Below are positions 25,506-34,455 of a stretch of DNA of 64,000 bases, one piece after another (the first letter of the stretch is position 1; the number at the start of each line of letters is the position of its first letter). Source of the stretch: Wolbachia endosymbiont of Folsomia candida (GTDB lineage: Bacteria > Pseudomonadota > Alphaproteobacteria > Rickettsiales > Anaplasmataceae); the NCBI RefSeq assembly GCF_001931755.2, contig NZ_CP015510.2:1116001-1180000 (forward strand), read 5' to 3'. Both the position numbers and the translations under genes were made by a program. The notes below the pieces were generated by a model, which saw nothing but the letters and a program-made list of their open reading frames with translations, did no database searches and was not told where the DNA came from.

Positions 25506-26030
25506 ATGAGACAAGATCTTTTAACTAATTTTAATAATGTAAAACCAAGAATCAGTTTAATACCTGCTGGCACTATAGCAAAAGTAGCAGTAAAGATTTT
25601 TCCTGGAGGTTATGGACCAAATGGATTACTTACAAAAAGTAAAGATACTGGTAGCATATACGTAAACCTCGAATTTACTGTGATAGAAGGTCCATATGCA
25701 AGACGCAAGGTCTATCAAATTTTTGGTATTCAAGGAAGTAAATTAAACGAGAAAGGAGAAGATATTTGGGGAAAAATGGGCCGCTCTATGATCAGGAGTA
25801 TTTTAGAGTCAGCCCGTAATATCTATCCTCATGATGATCGTAAAGAAGCAAACTTTGCCCGTAAAATTAAGTCTATTTCAGAGCTAAATGGGCTGCAGTG
25901 TGTAGTGAAAATCGGTGTCGAAACTAACATATATGGTGAAAAGAATAAGATAGCTTCGGTTATTACTCCAGAACATGGTAGTTATGCAAGTTTCATAAAG
26001 GGAGCTTCAACCATTAATTGGAATTTGTGA
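25506..26030 (+). CDS. SSB-like protein (DUF669 type), copy 2
   Basis: Paralogue of the previous gene (174 residues): IYVNLEFTVIEGPYARRKVY, SMIRSILESARNIY and LNGLQCVVKIGVE match position by position. It differs in the C-terminus, which lacks the acidic W-I-P-F end and reads GASTINWNL. Since acidic tails recruit partners in SSB proteins, the two copies may have split roles. An IS5 element follows 35 bases after the stop. Confidence 0.75.
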   Translation: MRQDLLTNFNNVKPRISLIPAGTIAKVAVKIFPGGYGPNGLLTKSKDTGSIYVNLEFTVIEGPYARRKVYQIFGIQGSKLNEKGEDIWGKMGRSMIRSILESARNIYPHDDRKEANFARKIKSISELNGLQCVVKIGVETNIYGEKNKIASVITPEHGSYASFIKGASTINWNL

Positions 26031-26065
26031 GCTTGTTTTTCAAAAAAGATTTTCAAGAAATTTTA

Positions 26066-26947
26066 GGCTCTGTGAACAAAATTTTAGAGTAGCCATATAA
26101 GTGCACCAACAAAGTTCAAAAAGCCCATAAACACTATAGCAGTCTTGTCGAACCTCGAAAAAATCCGTCGAAAATTTTTGATTTTACCGAAAAAACACTC
26201 GATCAAATGCCGCTCTTTATAAACATGTTTATCATAATCTCTTTGCACTTTTCGATTCCTTTTTGGTGGAATGGTGACCTCACATCCCTTGCTTTCAAGG
26301 CTGCCAATAAATGCGTTACTGTCATAGCCCTTATCTGCTACTACAATAGAGTTATAGACATTGTCTGTTAACGCTTCAGCCTGTGTAATATCATGTCTTT
26401 GACCGGCAGTAAGCGTAAATTTTAACGGATTTCCAAGAGCATCGACAAGTGCATGAATTTTTGTTGTAAAGCCACCTTTACTGCGTCCCAATGCCTCTTG
26501 AGCTCCAGAATCCTTCTTGTATCCAGCCGAACAAGCATGCGCTCGAACGATTGTGCCATCTATCATGTGCACCTCTAAATCTGGATCTTGTGTATATTTA
26601 AATAGCTTTTCCCAAATTCCCTTTTCGCACCACTTTTTAAACCTCCTGTGTATACTCCTGTAATTACCATATATTTCTCCTAAAAGACGCCACTGGCAAC
26701 CACTTCGGACCATGTACCAGACTGCTTCCACGAACCTTCTCAGTTGCGTTTCATCTTTGCTGTGTATACCTTTCACACTTTTCAAAAATGCAAAAATTTG
26801 TTCCCATTTTGTTTCTTGTATGTAATATTCCATTCGGTAGTTTCTCCTTTTTTATTGCTTAATTGGGTTAAACTACCACTTTCTCCTCCTTTTTTATATC
26901 CTTTTTCCCATCTTATTCTTTCACAACGAAATTTTGTTCACAGAGCC
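26066..26947. mobile_element. IS5-family insertion sequence, complete
   Basis: Element of 882 bases with perfect 19-bp terminal inverted repeats GGCTCTGTGAACAAAATTT at both ends. TA stands on each side, consistent with a 2-bp TA target duplication. It inserted in the gap between the second SSB-like gene and the third helicase paralogue, leaving the GGAGG ribosome site of the latter intact but cutting it off from upstream transcription. Confidence 0.93.
26084..26833 (-). CDS. IS5-family DDE transposase
   Basis: Transposase of 249 residues, intact in one frame. The DDE residues are visible in VHMIDGTIVRAH, VVADKGYDSNAF and RHLIECFFGKIKNFRRIFSR. The N-terminal DUF4096-type domain (LRRFVEAVWYMVRSGCQWRL) is typical of the IS5/IS1031-like group common in Wolbachia. 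Orientation is opposite to the flanking phage genes. Confidence 0.95.
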   Translation of the reverse strand: MEYYIQETKWEQIFAFLKSVKGIHSKDETQLRRFVEAVWYMVRSGCQWRLLGEIYGNYRSIHRRFKKWCEKGIWEKLFKYTQDPDLEVHMIDGTIVRAHACSAGYKKDSGAQEALGRSKGGFTTKIHALVDALGNPLKFTLTAGQRHDITQAEALTDNVYNSIVVADKGYDSNAFIGSLESKGCEVTIPPKRNRKVQRDYDKHVYKERHLIECFFGKIKNFRRIFSRFDKTAIVFMGFLNFVGALIWLL

Positions 26948-26967
26948 TAGAACAAAATGGAGGTTAT

Positions 26968-28542
26968 ATGGATTTTTGGAACATTACAGAAAACTTCTTG
27001 TGGAAAGATTCTGAGCACGTTTTAGGCATTAGATCGTTATTACTTCATAACATTAAGCCGTGTCTTTCTCACCTTCTACCAAATGGGAAATTTTATAAAA
27101 AGAAACTTTGCATTGCTGATGTAGAGAAGGATCAAATTATAGTTGATATGAAAGCAGGAAATTGGTCTAGTTTGGTTACGGGCAAAAGTGGAGATATTAT
27201 CAACTTATGGGCTTTGATAACCGGTGAAACTAAACTTCCTAAAGTGGTTAGCTCAATATTAGAGTGGCTAAATGCTGAAACATTTATCTATTTTAATGAG
27301 AGCGGAAAAGATACTATTCATGTCTACTCCTACAATGCTTATTGGAGCTCTGAAACCTGTTACTATGCTTGGAGCTCTAAAACACAAAGTAGCAATATTA
27401 CATTCACAAAACCGCTCTTCAATATTCCTGAAATCATAGAATCAGAAAGAGTAGTAGTTGTTAAAGGTGAAAAGTGTGCTAAAAAGCTAACTCATCAGGG
27501 TATTACTGCCACAACTGTTATGTTTGGTGCCAATGAGTCAATTGATGAAACAGATTTTTCACCCTTAAATGGAAAGCACGTTATTATTTGGCCAGACAAT
27601 AATGAAGTAGGAAAACAGCATGCTGATAGAATAGCTAATAAACTTGGCAATATCACATGCTCTATTTTAAACATTCCTGAAGGTAAGAAAGATGGGTGGA
27701 ATGTACTTGATGCTATTGTAGAAGGAATAGATATAAACCAATTACTAACATCAAATAATGCAGTAGTTAAGGACAACATATCTGCTTTTTCTATTAAACA
27801 GTATTTAAGTGATAAATCACCAATACCAAGAGATATAATTTTCCCAAGAATCTTAACTCCAGGAGGATTATTGGTATTTGGTGGAACTCCTAAAGTTGGA
27901 AAAACTGACTTTTTGCTCTCTTGGCTTGCACATATGTCAGCAGGTGTTTCATTTTTTGATATGGTACCAACAAAACCTCTGAAAATCTTTTACCTACAAA
28001 CTGATGTTGGTTACCACTATATGCGTGAGAGGCTACAGCAAATTAAGATTGACCACAAACTTTTAAGATTAGTTGAAAATAACCTTGCTATTACATCTGG
28101 TAATAATTTACTACTTGATGAGAACAATATCAATAAGGTCTACAATACCGTAAAACAATTTTTCAACCCAGCAGAGGTAGATATTATTGTGATTGACTCT
28201 TTACGCAACGTCTTTAATTATAGAAATGAAAATGACAATGATATTATGTATGCCTTTTTGCAAGAAAAAGTTGAAAGGTTACGTTCTACGATTAATCCAA
28301 ATGCAGGTGTCATTTTAACTCACAATATCAACAAAAAGCTTCCTAAAGAAAATCCTTTTCAGAGCTTAAGTGGTGCGAGCAGTTTGAGAAATGTTTATAC
28401 TTCTGGTATGCTCATGTTAAAACCAATTGCAGAAGAAAATGTTCGTCAATTAGTGTTTGAGTCGAAGAATGGTCAATCCTTACCGACAAAGTTTATCAGT
28501 AAGGCTAATGGCAGTTGGTGTTCACAAGCTTACGGTATTTAG
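26968..28542 (+). CDS. Primase-RepA-like helicase with degenerate TOPRIM
   Basis: Third paralogue (524 residues). Domain order is as in the 695-residue protein, but the TOPRIM residues are changed: VKGEKCAKKL has K166 where the paralogue has Glu, and WPDNNEVG has N212 where it has Asp. The helicase Walker A (GGTPKVGKTD) is kept, but the HHTKK motif reads HNINKK. The C-terminal winged helix is absent. The protein probably cannot prime DNA, though it may still bind or unwind it, or form mixed hexamers. GGAGG precedes the ATG and the IS5 element lies just upstream. Confidence 0.85.
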   Translation: MDFWNITENFLWKDSEHVLGIRSLLLHNIKPCLSHLLPNGKFYKKKLCIADVEKDQIIVDMKAGNWSSLVTGKSGDIINLWALITGETKLPKVVSSILEWLNAETFIYFNESGKDTIHVYSYNAYWSSETCYYAWSSKTQSSNITFTKPLFNIPEIIESERVVVVKGEKCAKKLTHQGITATTVMFGANESIDETDFSPLNGKHVIIWPDNNEVGKQHADRIANKLGNITCSILNIPEGKKDGWNVLDAIVEGIDINQLLTSNNAVVKDNISAFSIKQYLSDKSPIPRDIIFPRILTPGGLLVFGGTPKVGKTDFLLSWLAHMSAGVSFFDMVPTKPLKIFYLQTDVGYHYMRERLQQIKIDHKLLRLVENNLAITSGNNLLLDENNINKVYNTVKQFFNPAEVDIIVIDSLRNVFNYRNENDNDIMYAFLQEKVERLRSTINPNAGVILTHNINKKLPKENPFQSLSGASSLRNVYTSGMLMLKPIAEENVRQLVFESKNGQSLPTKFISKANGSWCSQAYGI

Positions 28543-28543
28543 T

Positions 28544-29110
28544 ATGCAAAAGAATGCTGTTTTAGGAGTAGATACTTTTAAAAAGAAGGTCGATGTTTGT
28601 CTGGTGGTGAATGGCAAGAGACGACATAGAGCTTTTAAAAACGATCAAGAAGGCTTTTCAGAGCTTATGTCTTGGTGTAATGAGTATGGAGCAAAACAGA
28701 TACATTTGTGTCTTGATGCAACTAACTGGCGTTGTGAAGATTTAGCTTATTTTATGTATGAATTGGGACACAGCGTTAGTATGGTAAATCCTAAAGAATT
28801 TGATGAATATGAACTGCCCAAAAGCAGAAAAACCTATCCTCTGATGATAGCAAAGTTCTGTGTTGCTAACAAGCCAGCACTTTGGCACCCGAATGTTCCA
28901 GATAAATTTCACCGTTTAAGGGAGTTATGTAGGTGTAGGGATTTGCTTAAGGCAGATAGGGCTAAACTTCAAAGTGATTTAGAAAATAAAAACACTCCAT
29001 TAAGTTGCAAAAGAGCTATATCTGAGGTGGCTTCTGAAATAGAAACACAAATTGCAAATCTAGAGAGAGAAATAAGTGAACAAGCAAGGGTAGAAAATTT
29101 ACTTTTTTAA
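28544..29110 (+). CDS. Orphan IS110-like N-terminal domain protein without DEDD residues
   Basis: Protein of 188 residues that follows the layout of the IS110 N-terminal RuvC-like domain and coiled coil: VLGVDTFKKKVDVCLV (D10), HLCLDATNWRCEDLAYFM (D58 where Glu is usual), VNPKEF, then KSRKTYPLMIAKFC where the family has TDxxDA. The two aspartates of the third motif are replaced. It continues with PALWHPN and LRELCRCRDLL, as IS110 proteins do, but the C-terminal transposase domain is absent. The ATG starts one base after the helicase stop, and the frame is open further upstream. Either a decaying transposon piece or a domesticated DNA/RNA-binding protein. Confidence 0.7.
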   Translation: MQKNAVLGVDTFKKKVDVCLVVNGKRRHRAFKNDQEGFSELMSWCNEYGAKQIHLCLDATNWRCEDLAYFMYELGHSVSMVNPKEFDEYELPKSRKTYPLMIAKFCVANKPALWHPNVPDKFHRLRELCRCRDLLKADRAKLQSDLENKNTPLSCKRAISEVASEIETQIANLEREISEQARVENLLF

Positions 29111-30217
29111 TGTCAGCGTGAAAGGATTAAGACGATAACCATACTCTTTACAAGCTAATTCTGGCCAACCAATGGTTTGAATAACATCCTCACGTTCAAT
29201 ACCTAATCCTAGTTGGTTGGCTAGTTTTTCTTTTATTGTTCTTTGCATTTTATTAATAGGATACCTTATCTGTTGCTCTAAATCTGTAATTTCGGCATGA
29301 AAATTTAATCGCTCTGCTATTTTTTCGATGCTAAGTGGTTTATGCTCTTCTTTCGGCACATCGTTACTAAAGTCATGAAGAAACTGCTTAAATAAAACAT
29401 CAAAAATACTAATGCATAATTTAGCTCGTTTATTTACTACTTCAATATCATTGATATAAACTACACCACCAGTAAACTGTAGCTGTAGAGCTTTTTTTGG
29501 TAATGCAGGTTTTGTCTCTTTTAGTGAAATAATAGGGAAAATTTGAGAGGAAGTATTGGTGATCAACTCTGGCACTCCTTTATTAACTGCGTCAGAAAGT
29601 ATTTCATTTAAAGTTTTATGCTCACAAAAAAGATCTGTCATTTTTACAATGGGCAAAGCAAGTGGCAAATCCGGTATTCTTTCTCTGACATCAATTAAAA
29701 CTGTTGGCTGAATTCTGAGCTTATCTATAGTCAGGTGCACTGGATCAGTACAAAGATCAAGAACAATAATACTTACAATATTGTCATGACAACTGACATG
29801 ATAAATTCCTTCTGCTGCTTTTCTCCAGATTAGTTGTGAGGTGCGTAGTAAATTTTCAAACCAATCTGCAATCTTTTCTAAGTTAAGGTTAGCTGATAGA
29901 AGATGAAACCTTTTCTTTTGATGGGTATTTGGCAAAATATAACGACAACAATCCTCACAAAGCATATCATCGCACTCTTCGTCAAAGTCTAGATTAATGG
30001 GAATTTCATTACTACAGTCTGAATAAAATACATGTGGCCAATCAAGATGGTCTTCTTCACGAGCACAGATGACAAAATAAACTTCTTTTAGTCTGATAAA
30101 ACCTAGCCCAGCCAAATATGCTGCTGTTTTCAAATAATCACTTTGCGGATCAATCCAAGAATCACTAGATCCCAGAATATTTGCAGCAACTTGCTTTTGG
30201 GAGAATTGTAAGGCCAT
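29099..30217 (-). CDS. Unrecognised protein, second gene of a two-gene cassette
   Basis: Protein of 372 residues, family not recognised. A Cys-rich knot (CDDMLCEDCCRYI, about residues 82-94) suggests a metal site. The C-terminal ~90 residues (SIEKIAERLNFHAEITDLEQ, INKMQRTIKEKLANQLGLGI) look like a winged-helix or response-regulator-type DNA-binding end. It starts inside the preceding gene (53-base overlap), with GAAGGA before the ATG, so the two are probably co-translated. The cassette runs against the rightward tail and replication genes on each side. Its 3' end overlaps the orphan IS110-like gene by 12 bases. Confidence 0.75.
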   Translation of the reverse strand: MALQFSQKQVAANILGSSDSWIDPQSDYLKTAAYLAGLGFIRLKEVYFVICAREEDHLDWPHVFYSDCSNEIPINLDFDEECDDMLCEDCCRYILPNTHQKKRFHLLSANLNLEKIADWFENLLRTSQLIWRKAAEGIYHVSCHDNIVSIIVLDLCTDPVHLTIDKLRIQPTVLIDVRERIPDLPLALPIVKMTDLFCEHKTLNEILSDAVNKGVPELITNTSSQIFPIISLKETKPALPKKALQLQFTGGVVYINDIEVVNKRAKLCISIFDVLFKQFLHDFSNDVPKEEHKPLSIEKIAERLNFHAEITDLEQQIRYPINKMQRTIKEKLANQLGLGIEREDVIQTIGWPELACKEYGYRLNPFTLTLKK

Positions 30218-31394
30218 AGGTTTCCTTCATTAATAACTTAAAACTTTCACGTTCTTTTTTATTGAGTACGTGTTCTGAATAATAAACGATTATATAATTT
30301 GGGTCATGTTGATTCTTTTTAAAAAATAACGTAATTTTCTTATGTTGAAACATAATACGAATAGATTCAACAAAAGAATTATCTTGCTGAAGTGTTAACT
30401 TTAATATTTGTAATTCCTGAGCAATTGAATTAACTGGGTTTGTTACCATGACTAAGTAAGTGTCTTTCTTAAGATGAGTTGAGCGAAACTTTACTTCAAA
30501 TGGACAAATGTTAGGGTCAGCACCTCCTATGGAAGATTGCAAAAATGCTGTAATAAGAAGTGCACTATTGTGATCTTTCATACTGGCAAATAAGCACTCA
30601 GTTTCAAAATATCTACTTGTGATGCTGTTAGCTATTTTGAGGCTTTCATTAAAGTTTTTAGCAGATAGATTTACCTGGTTGCCATGTAATGAGAAGTCAA
30701 AAATAATCCAATCTGGTCTATACCCATGAATTATACGGTTTGAATTAAAAAGTAAGTCTTTATCACTTGCACGACGTATTAGTACATAGATACGATCTTG
30801 ATGATAGAAAAAGCCTTGTAACTCAGTTTCAAAGCCATCATCCTTCTCAGTATCATATCCTTGTAGTAGTTCATGAACTACTTCCTTTGACAGAAAATTT
30901 TTAAATGGAATTTTCATCTGTCTTGGAGGACTTTGCAGAATAAAAGATGAAAAGCCTTTCTTTTGTATTCTATCAAAGTGAAAAACATCCTTAATTAACT
31001 CTGGGTTGGTATGAAATAAAACAAAAATCAGAGACTTTTTATCATGCTTGTTATTTTTACATAGAAACTTCTCAATTAACTCCTTATCTAAATTAAAGCA
31101 TGCTACTTCAACAACAGCAGACTCAAGCTTTGAGTGGCTCAAATGACTTAATAAATAGTAATTCAGTAAAAGTTCTGAACAGTCTATAAGCATTTTACGT
31201 TGTTGTTGAACTGCATGCTTCTGAAGAGCGAGATCTTGAAAGTGATATTGGAAAATAACGTCTAACTGCCTACCATGGAGAGAATAAAGCCAATTTTTAC
31301 GTATTTCTTCACTTTGAAAACTGTTCTGCCAATGATCTACATGCATTTCCAGACTGCTTTCCCAGAATTCTCTATTTGGATAAAGACTAGCCAT
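30165..31394 (-). CDS. Unrecognised protein, first gene of a two-gene cassette
   Basis: Protein of 409 residues with no motif I can name. It is rich in aromatic and charged residues, mixed alpha/beta in pattern, and has no signal peptide or membrane segment. Recognisable landmarks for a search are YRPDWIIFDFSLHGNQVNL and SSIGGADPNICPFEVKFRST. It is read away from the RHH/tail unit, with a 141-base divergent spacer that must hold both promoters. Paired, overlapping genes of unknown kind in a phage accessory slot are often defence or regulatory cassettes, but nothing in the sequence proves that here. Confidence 0.75.
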   Translation of the reverse strand: MASLYPNREFWESSLEMHVDHWQNSFQSEEIRKNWLYSLHGRQLDVIFQYHFQDLALQKHAVQQQRKMLIDCSELLLNYYLLSHLSHSKLESAVVEVACFNLDKELIEKFLCKNNKHDKKSLIFVLFHTNPELIKDVFHFDRIQKKGFSSFILQSPPRQMKIPFKNFLSKEVVHELLQGYDTEKDDGFETELQGFFYHQDRIYVLIRRASDKDLLFNSNRIIHGYRPDWIIFDFSLHGNQVNLSAKNFNESLKIANSITSRYFETECLFASMKDHNSALLITAFLQSSIGGADPNICPFEVKFRSTHLKKDTYLVMVTNPVNSIAQELQILKLTLQQDNSFVESIRIMFQHKKITLFFKKNQHDPNYIIVYYSEHVLNKKERESFKLLMKETYGLTILPKASCCKYSGI

Positions 31395-31535
31395 ATGTCA
31401 TTTTTAACATGATGCATTATAATCTTTAACATAGTTGATCAACAGTGCAATAAAAAAATTTTTCCATTCAAATATACGACAATAAAAAATGTATATATTA
31501 AGTAAGGGGCATGCATTCCAACAAGGGAGAAAAGA

Positions 31536-31766
31536 ATGGCTATTGAATTTACGGTGAGCTTTGGCAAAAAGACTGCCGATTTCTTGAAGTATATAGCGGA
31601 GCATCAAAATAAAACTATTCCAAAATTAATAAGGAAATTGGTTTTTGAAGCCCTAGAAACCAGGGAAGATAAGTATTTCTCTAAAATCGCTGATGAGCGG
31701 CTTAAAAACGATGAAGTTGTGCCAGGTAGTGAGGAGATTTGGAGAACTTCTTCATCTAATACTTAA
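31536..31766 (+). CDS. RHH-type (DUF6290-like) DNA-binding protein, orphan antitoxin-like
   Basis: Protein of 76 residues with a ribbon-helix-helix pattern: a short N-terminal strand MAIEFTVSFGKK followed by two helices (TADFLKYIAEHQNKTIPKLI, then RKLVFEALET). The tail YFSKIADERLKN is typical of RelB-like DUF6290 proteins. GGGAG precedes the ATG. No RelE/ParE toxin follows; a tail gene begins 20 bases after the stop. It may serve as a regulator of the tail unit or be left over from a toxin-antitoxin pair. Confidence 0.75.
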   Translation: MAIEFTVSFGKKTADFLKYIAEHQNKTIPKLIRKLVFEALETREDKYFSKIADERLKNDEVVPGSEEIWRTSSSNT

Positions 31767-31786
31767 ACACTTTTTTCAAGGTACAA

Positions 31787-32470
31787 ATGTCAATCCTAAC
31801 TCAATCAGGTAGAGCTGCTATTGCTGCTAGCATAAAAGAGCAGAGTATTCATCTTGCTTGGGGTAGTGGTAATTCAAGTTGGGAAAGTAGCCATAAAATC
31901 GAGAAAGTCATTGCTCAGGGCGAAATTCAGCTTGAACACTACCCAATTAAAGATGTAAAGGTTCTTAAAGGGCAGACAACTTATCAGTCAAGCGTAGATT
32001 ATACAGTTGATAGTAATACTGGTATAATTAAACGAGTGGAAAATAGCTCAGCTCCGGAAAATGACGTAGTGAATATAGAGTACATTCAAAGCACACCACC
32101 AGAAACTATAACTTCTACAAAGCTATTAAAGGAAGTTGGACGTCGCGTTGTTGATGAGGTACTTTTCTGCACAGGTGATGAAAATGGCGAGCTAATTACT
32201 CCCTCTGGCAGGTTTAAGCCTTCTACTGTACCAACCAATAATTTGTACCTTAAATTCACCTTCGATTTCACGGACGCAGCAAATCAAGTGATACGAGAGC
32301 TTGGAGTTATGGTTGGTACAAGGGTGAAAAAAGAATTGCCTGAAGGACAAAGATATTTTGAACCACAGGATATTGAAGATCATGGAATTTTATTAGTACT
32401 AGAACACACAGTTCCACTTATCAGAACAGCCGCAACCCGCGAAACATTTTCTTTTGTAGTAACATTTTGA
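31787..32470 (+). CDS. Phage tail-associated protein
   Basis: Protein of 227 residues at the head of the rightward tail unit. It reads as a beta-rich structural protein (SIHLAWGSGNSSWE, YQSSVDYTVDSNTGIIKRVE, VPLIRTAATRETFSFVVTF). WO phages carry a gene of this type before the DUF4815 gene. I infer a baseplate or fibre role from position; no motif fixes it. Confidence 0.65.
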   Translation: MSILTQSGRAAIAASIKEQSIHLAWGSGNSSWESSHKIEKVIAQGEIQLEHYPIKDVKVLKGQTTYQSSVDYTVDSNTGIIKRVENSSAPENDVVNIEYIQSTPPETITSTKLLKEVGRRVVDEVLFCTGDENGELITPSGRFKPSTVPTNNLYLKFTFDFTDAANQVIRELGVMVGTRVKKELPEGQRYFEPQDIEDHGILLVLEHTVPLIRTAATRETFSFVVTF

Positions 32471-32503
32471 ATTAAAAACTTTAATTAACTTCTTAAATAA
32501 AAA

Positions 32504-34435
32504 ATGACATTAAATAGTTATTATAACCGCTTCAATCCTGATAAAAAGTATGAAAGAAGCTTATTCTTGGCTGGTAGAGGACTTCAATCTGCAGAGCTTA
32601 ATGAATTGCAAGATTATGCTCTTTCAAAATTACAAAGTGTTGGAGATGCAGTATTTAAAGATGGTGATGTTATTGCGGGAAGCGATTGTATTATAGACCT
32701 TGAGACTGGTAAAACCACACTTGAAACTGGAAAAATCTATCTCCGTGGATGTGTCAGAGATGTAGAGAAGGCAGAATTTACTATCCCAACGAACATGACT
32801 GTACGTATTGGCGTTTATTACCTTGAATCCACGATTACAGAGTTAGAAGATCCAACGCTTCGTGATCCTGCAGTTGGTACAAGAAACTATCAGGAGGTTG
32901 GATCAGCAAGACTTAAAGCTAACATTATTTGGGGTTTTCAGGCAGAAGGAATTACTGCTAGCTCTATAAACGGAGAATTTTATCCAATTTATAACATTGA
33001 AAATGGAGTATTGATTCAGCATTCTGCTCCACCTCAGGCCAATTTAGTTACTACTGCTCTTGCTCGATATGACAGAGAAGCTAATGGTTCTTACGTGGTA
33101 AATGGCTTAGAAGTGATGTTTTTGCAAAAAGAGGAAAAAGAAGGCCAAAAGAAACAAGTATTTGTAGTGAATGAAGGTAAAGCTCATGTGGATGGCTATG
33201 AAATTGAATTACCTCACAGCTTAAGAGTTTATTTTGACGAAGATCCAGATATAAAAACAGTTGTATCAGAATCACATAACTTTCAAGGTAATAGCCAAAG
33301 AGTAATGGAATTAAAAGTTAATGATTCTCCGGTTAGCGAAATTAAGAGAGTGGATATTACTCTGCAAAGAACCATCACAATGACTCATGGTTCATATTCT
33401 GGAGTAAAAGATCCAATACCAGATTCATCAGTACTTGAAATTATTCAAATTAAACAAGGTAATATCATCTATGAAAATAGTGCAGAGTACAAATTGCATG
33501 CAGGTGTTGTTGATTGGTCATTACCTGGAAAAGAACCAGCACCAGGAAGCAGTTATGAAATAACCTATAGAGCAAGAGCTCACACAACTCCTGAAGATTT
33601 AAGTGAAGAAGGAGGTAAAATAAGAGGAGCAGTTGATGGCACAATGGTATTGGTTGATTATACATGGAAAATGCCGCGTTATGATTTAATTACCATTGAT
33701 AGCAAAGGAGCGGTAAGAAGAATAAAAGGCATAGCTCACCCTTGGCGGCCATCCATTCCAAAAGCACCTTCTGGGCAGCTTGCGCTTAGCTATGTTTATC
33801 AAAAATGGAAAAAAGATGAAAAGCCAGAAGTGATAAACAATGCCATTCACGCTGTGCCAATGAATGATTTAGAAAAGATGAAAAAAGGAATTAGTGATCT
33901 CTACTCTCTAGTAGCACAGGAGCGTCTTAAAAATGATGCAAATTCAAGAGATTCTACAAGTAAAAAAGGCATGTTCGTTGATCCATTTTTCGATGATGAT
34001 ATGCGTGACCAAGGAATAAAACAGACTGCAGCAATTGTAAATAAAGAACTAACTCTGCCAATTAATGTTACGGTTGTTGATGTTGATAAAAGCACCAAAC
34101 CTCAATTACTTCCATATGAACTTGAGCCAGTACTGGATCAGCTTTTGCAAACCAAAGATATGAAAATTAACCCTTATCAAGCTTTTGATCCTATACCGGC
34201 AAAAGTTACCATTAACAAAAATATAGACCACTCTACAGAAGTAAAAACTAATTGGTCTAGCTCGGTAACAAGAGAGTTTGCTACTTCAGAAGATTCCGAA
34301 CTTTTATCAAGTAAGACAAAAGAGGAAGAGTTTATGAGAGAAGTTACTCAGAATTTTGAAATTGAAGGTTTTATAGCTGGTGAAAAACTGAAAGAGCTGA
34401 AATTTGATGGAATTTATGTTCAACCTCAGGTGTAA
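32504..34435 (+). CDS. DUF4815-type tail/baseplate protein
   Basis: Large protein of 643 residues. The N-terminal sequence YNRFNPDKKYERSLFLAGRG with LQSAELNELQDYALSKLQSV is typical of DUF4815 phage proteins, thought to be part of the baseplate or tail fibre network. Repeated beta segments (IRVDITLQ-like, YKLHAGVVDWSLPG) fill the middle. The last 150 residues are more polar, probably an attachment region. It is followed 20 bases later by a second structural gene. Confidence 0.75.
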   Translation: MTLNSYYNRFNPDKKYERSLFLAGRGLQSAELNELQDYALSKLQSVGDAVFKDGDVIAGSDCIIDLETGKTTLETGKIYLRGCVRDVEKAEFTIPTNMTVRIGVYYLESTITELEDPTLRDPAVGTRNYQEVGSARLKANIIWGFQAEGITASSINGEFYPIYNIENGVLIQHSAPPQANLVTTALARYDREANGSYVVNGLEVMFLQKEEKEGQKKQVFVVNEGKAHVDGYEIELPHSLRVYFDEDPDIKTVVSESHNFQGNSQRVMELKVNDSPVSEIKRVDITLQRTITMTHGSYSGVKDPIPDSSVLEIIQIKQGNIIYENSAEYKLHAGVVDWSLPGKEPAPGSSYEITYRARAHTTPEDLSEEGGKIRGAVDGTMVLVDYTWKMPRYDLITIDSKGAVRRIKGIAHPWRPSIPKAPSGQLALSYVYQKWKKDEKPEVINNAIHAVPMNDLEKMKKGISDLYSLVAQERLKNDANSRDSTSKKGMFVDPFFDDDMRDQGIKQTAAIVNKELTLPINVTVVDVDKSTKPQLLPYELEPVLDQLLQTKDMKINPYQAFDPIPAKVTINKNIDHSTEVKTNWSSSVTREFATSEDSELLSSKTKEEEFMREVTQNFEIEGFIAGEKLKELKFDGIYVQPQV

Positions 34436-34455
34436 AAAATATTTAGAAAAAAAAT

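Noticed and set aside
31404..31607. 67-codon minus-strand frame in the divergent spacer
   Set aside because: It overlaps the RHH gene start on the other strand, has low-complexity aromatic content, and no ribosome site.
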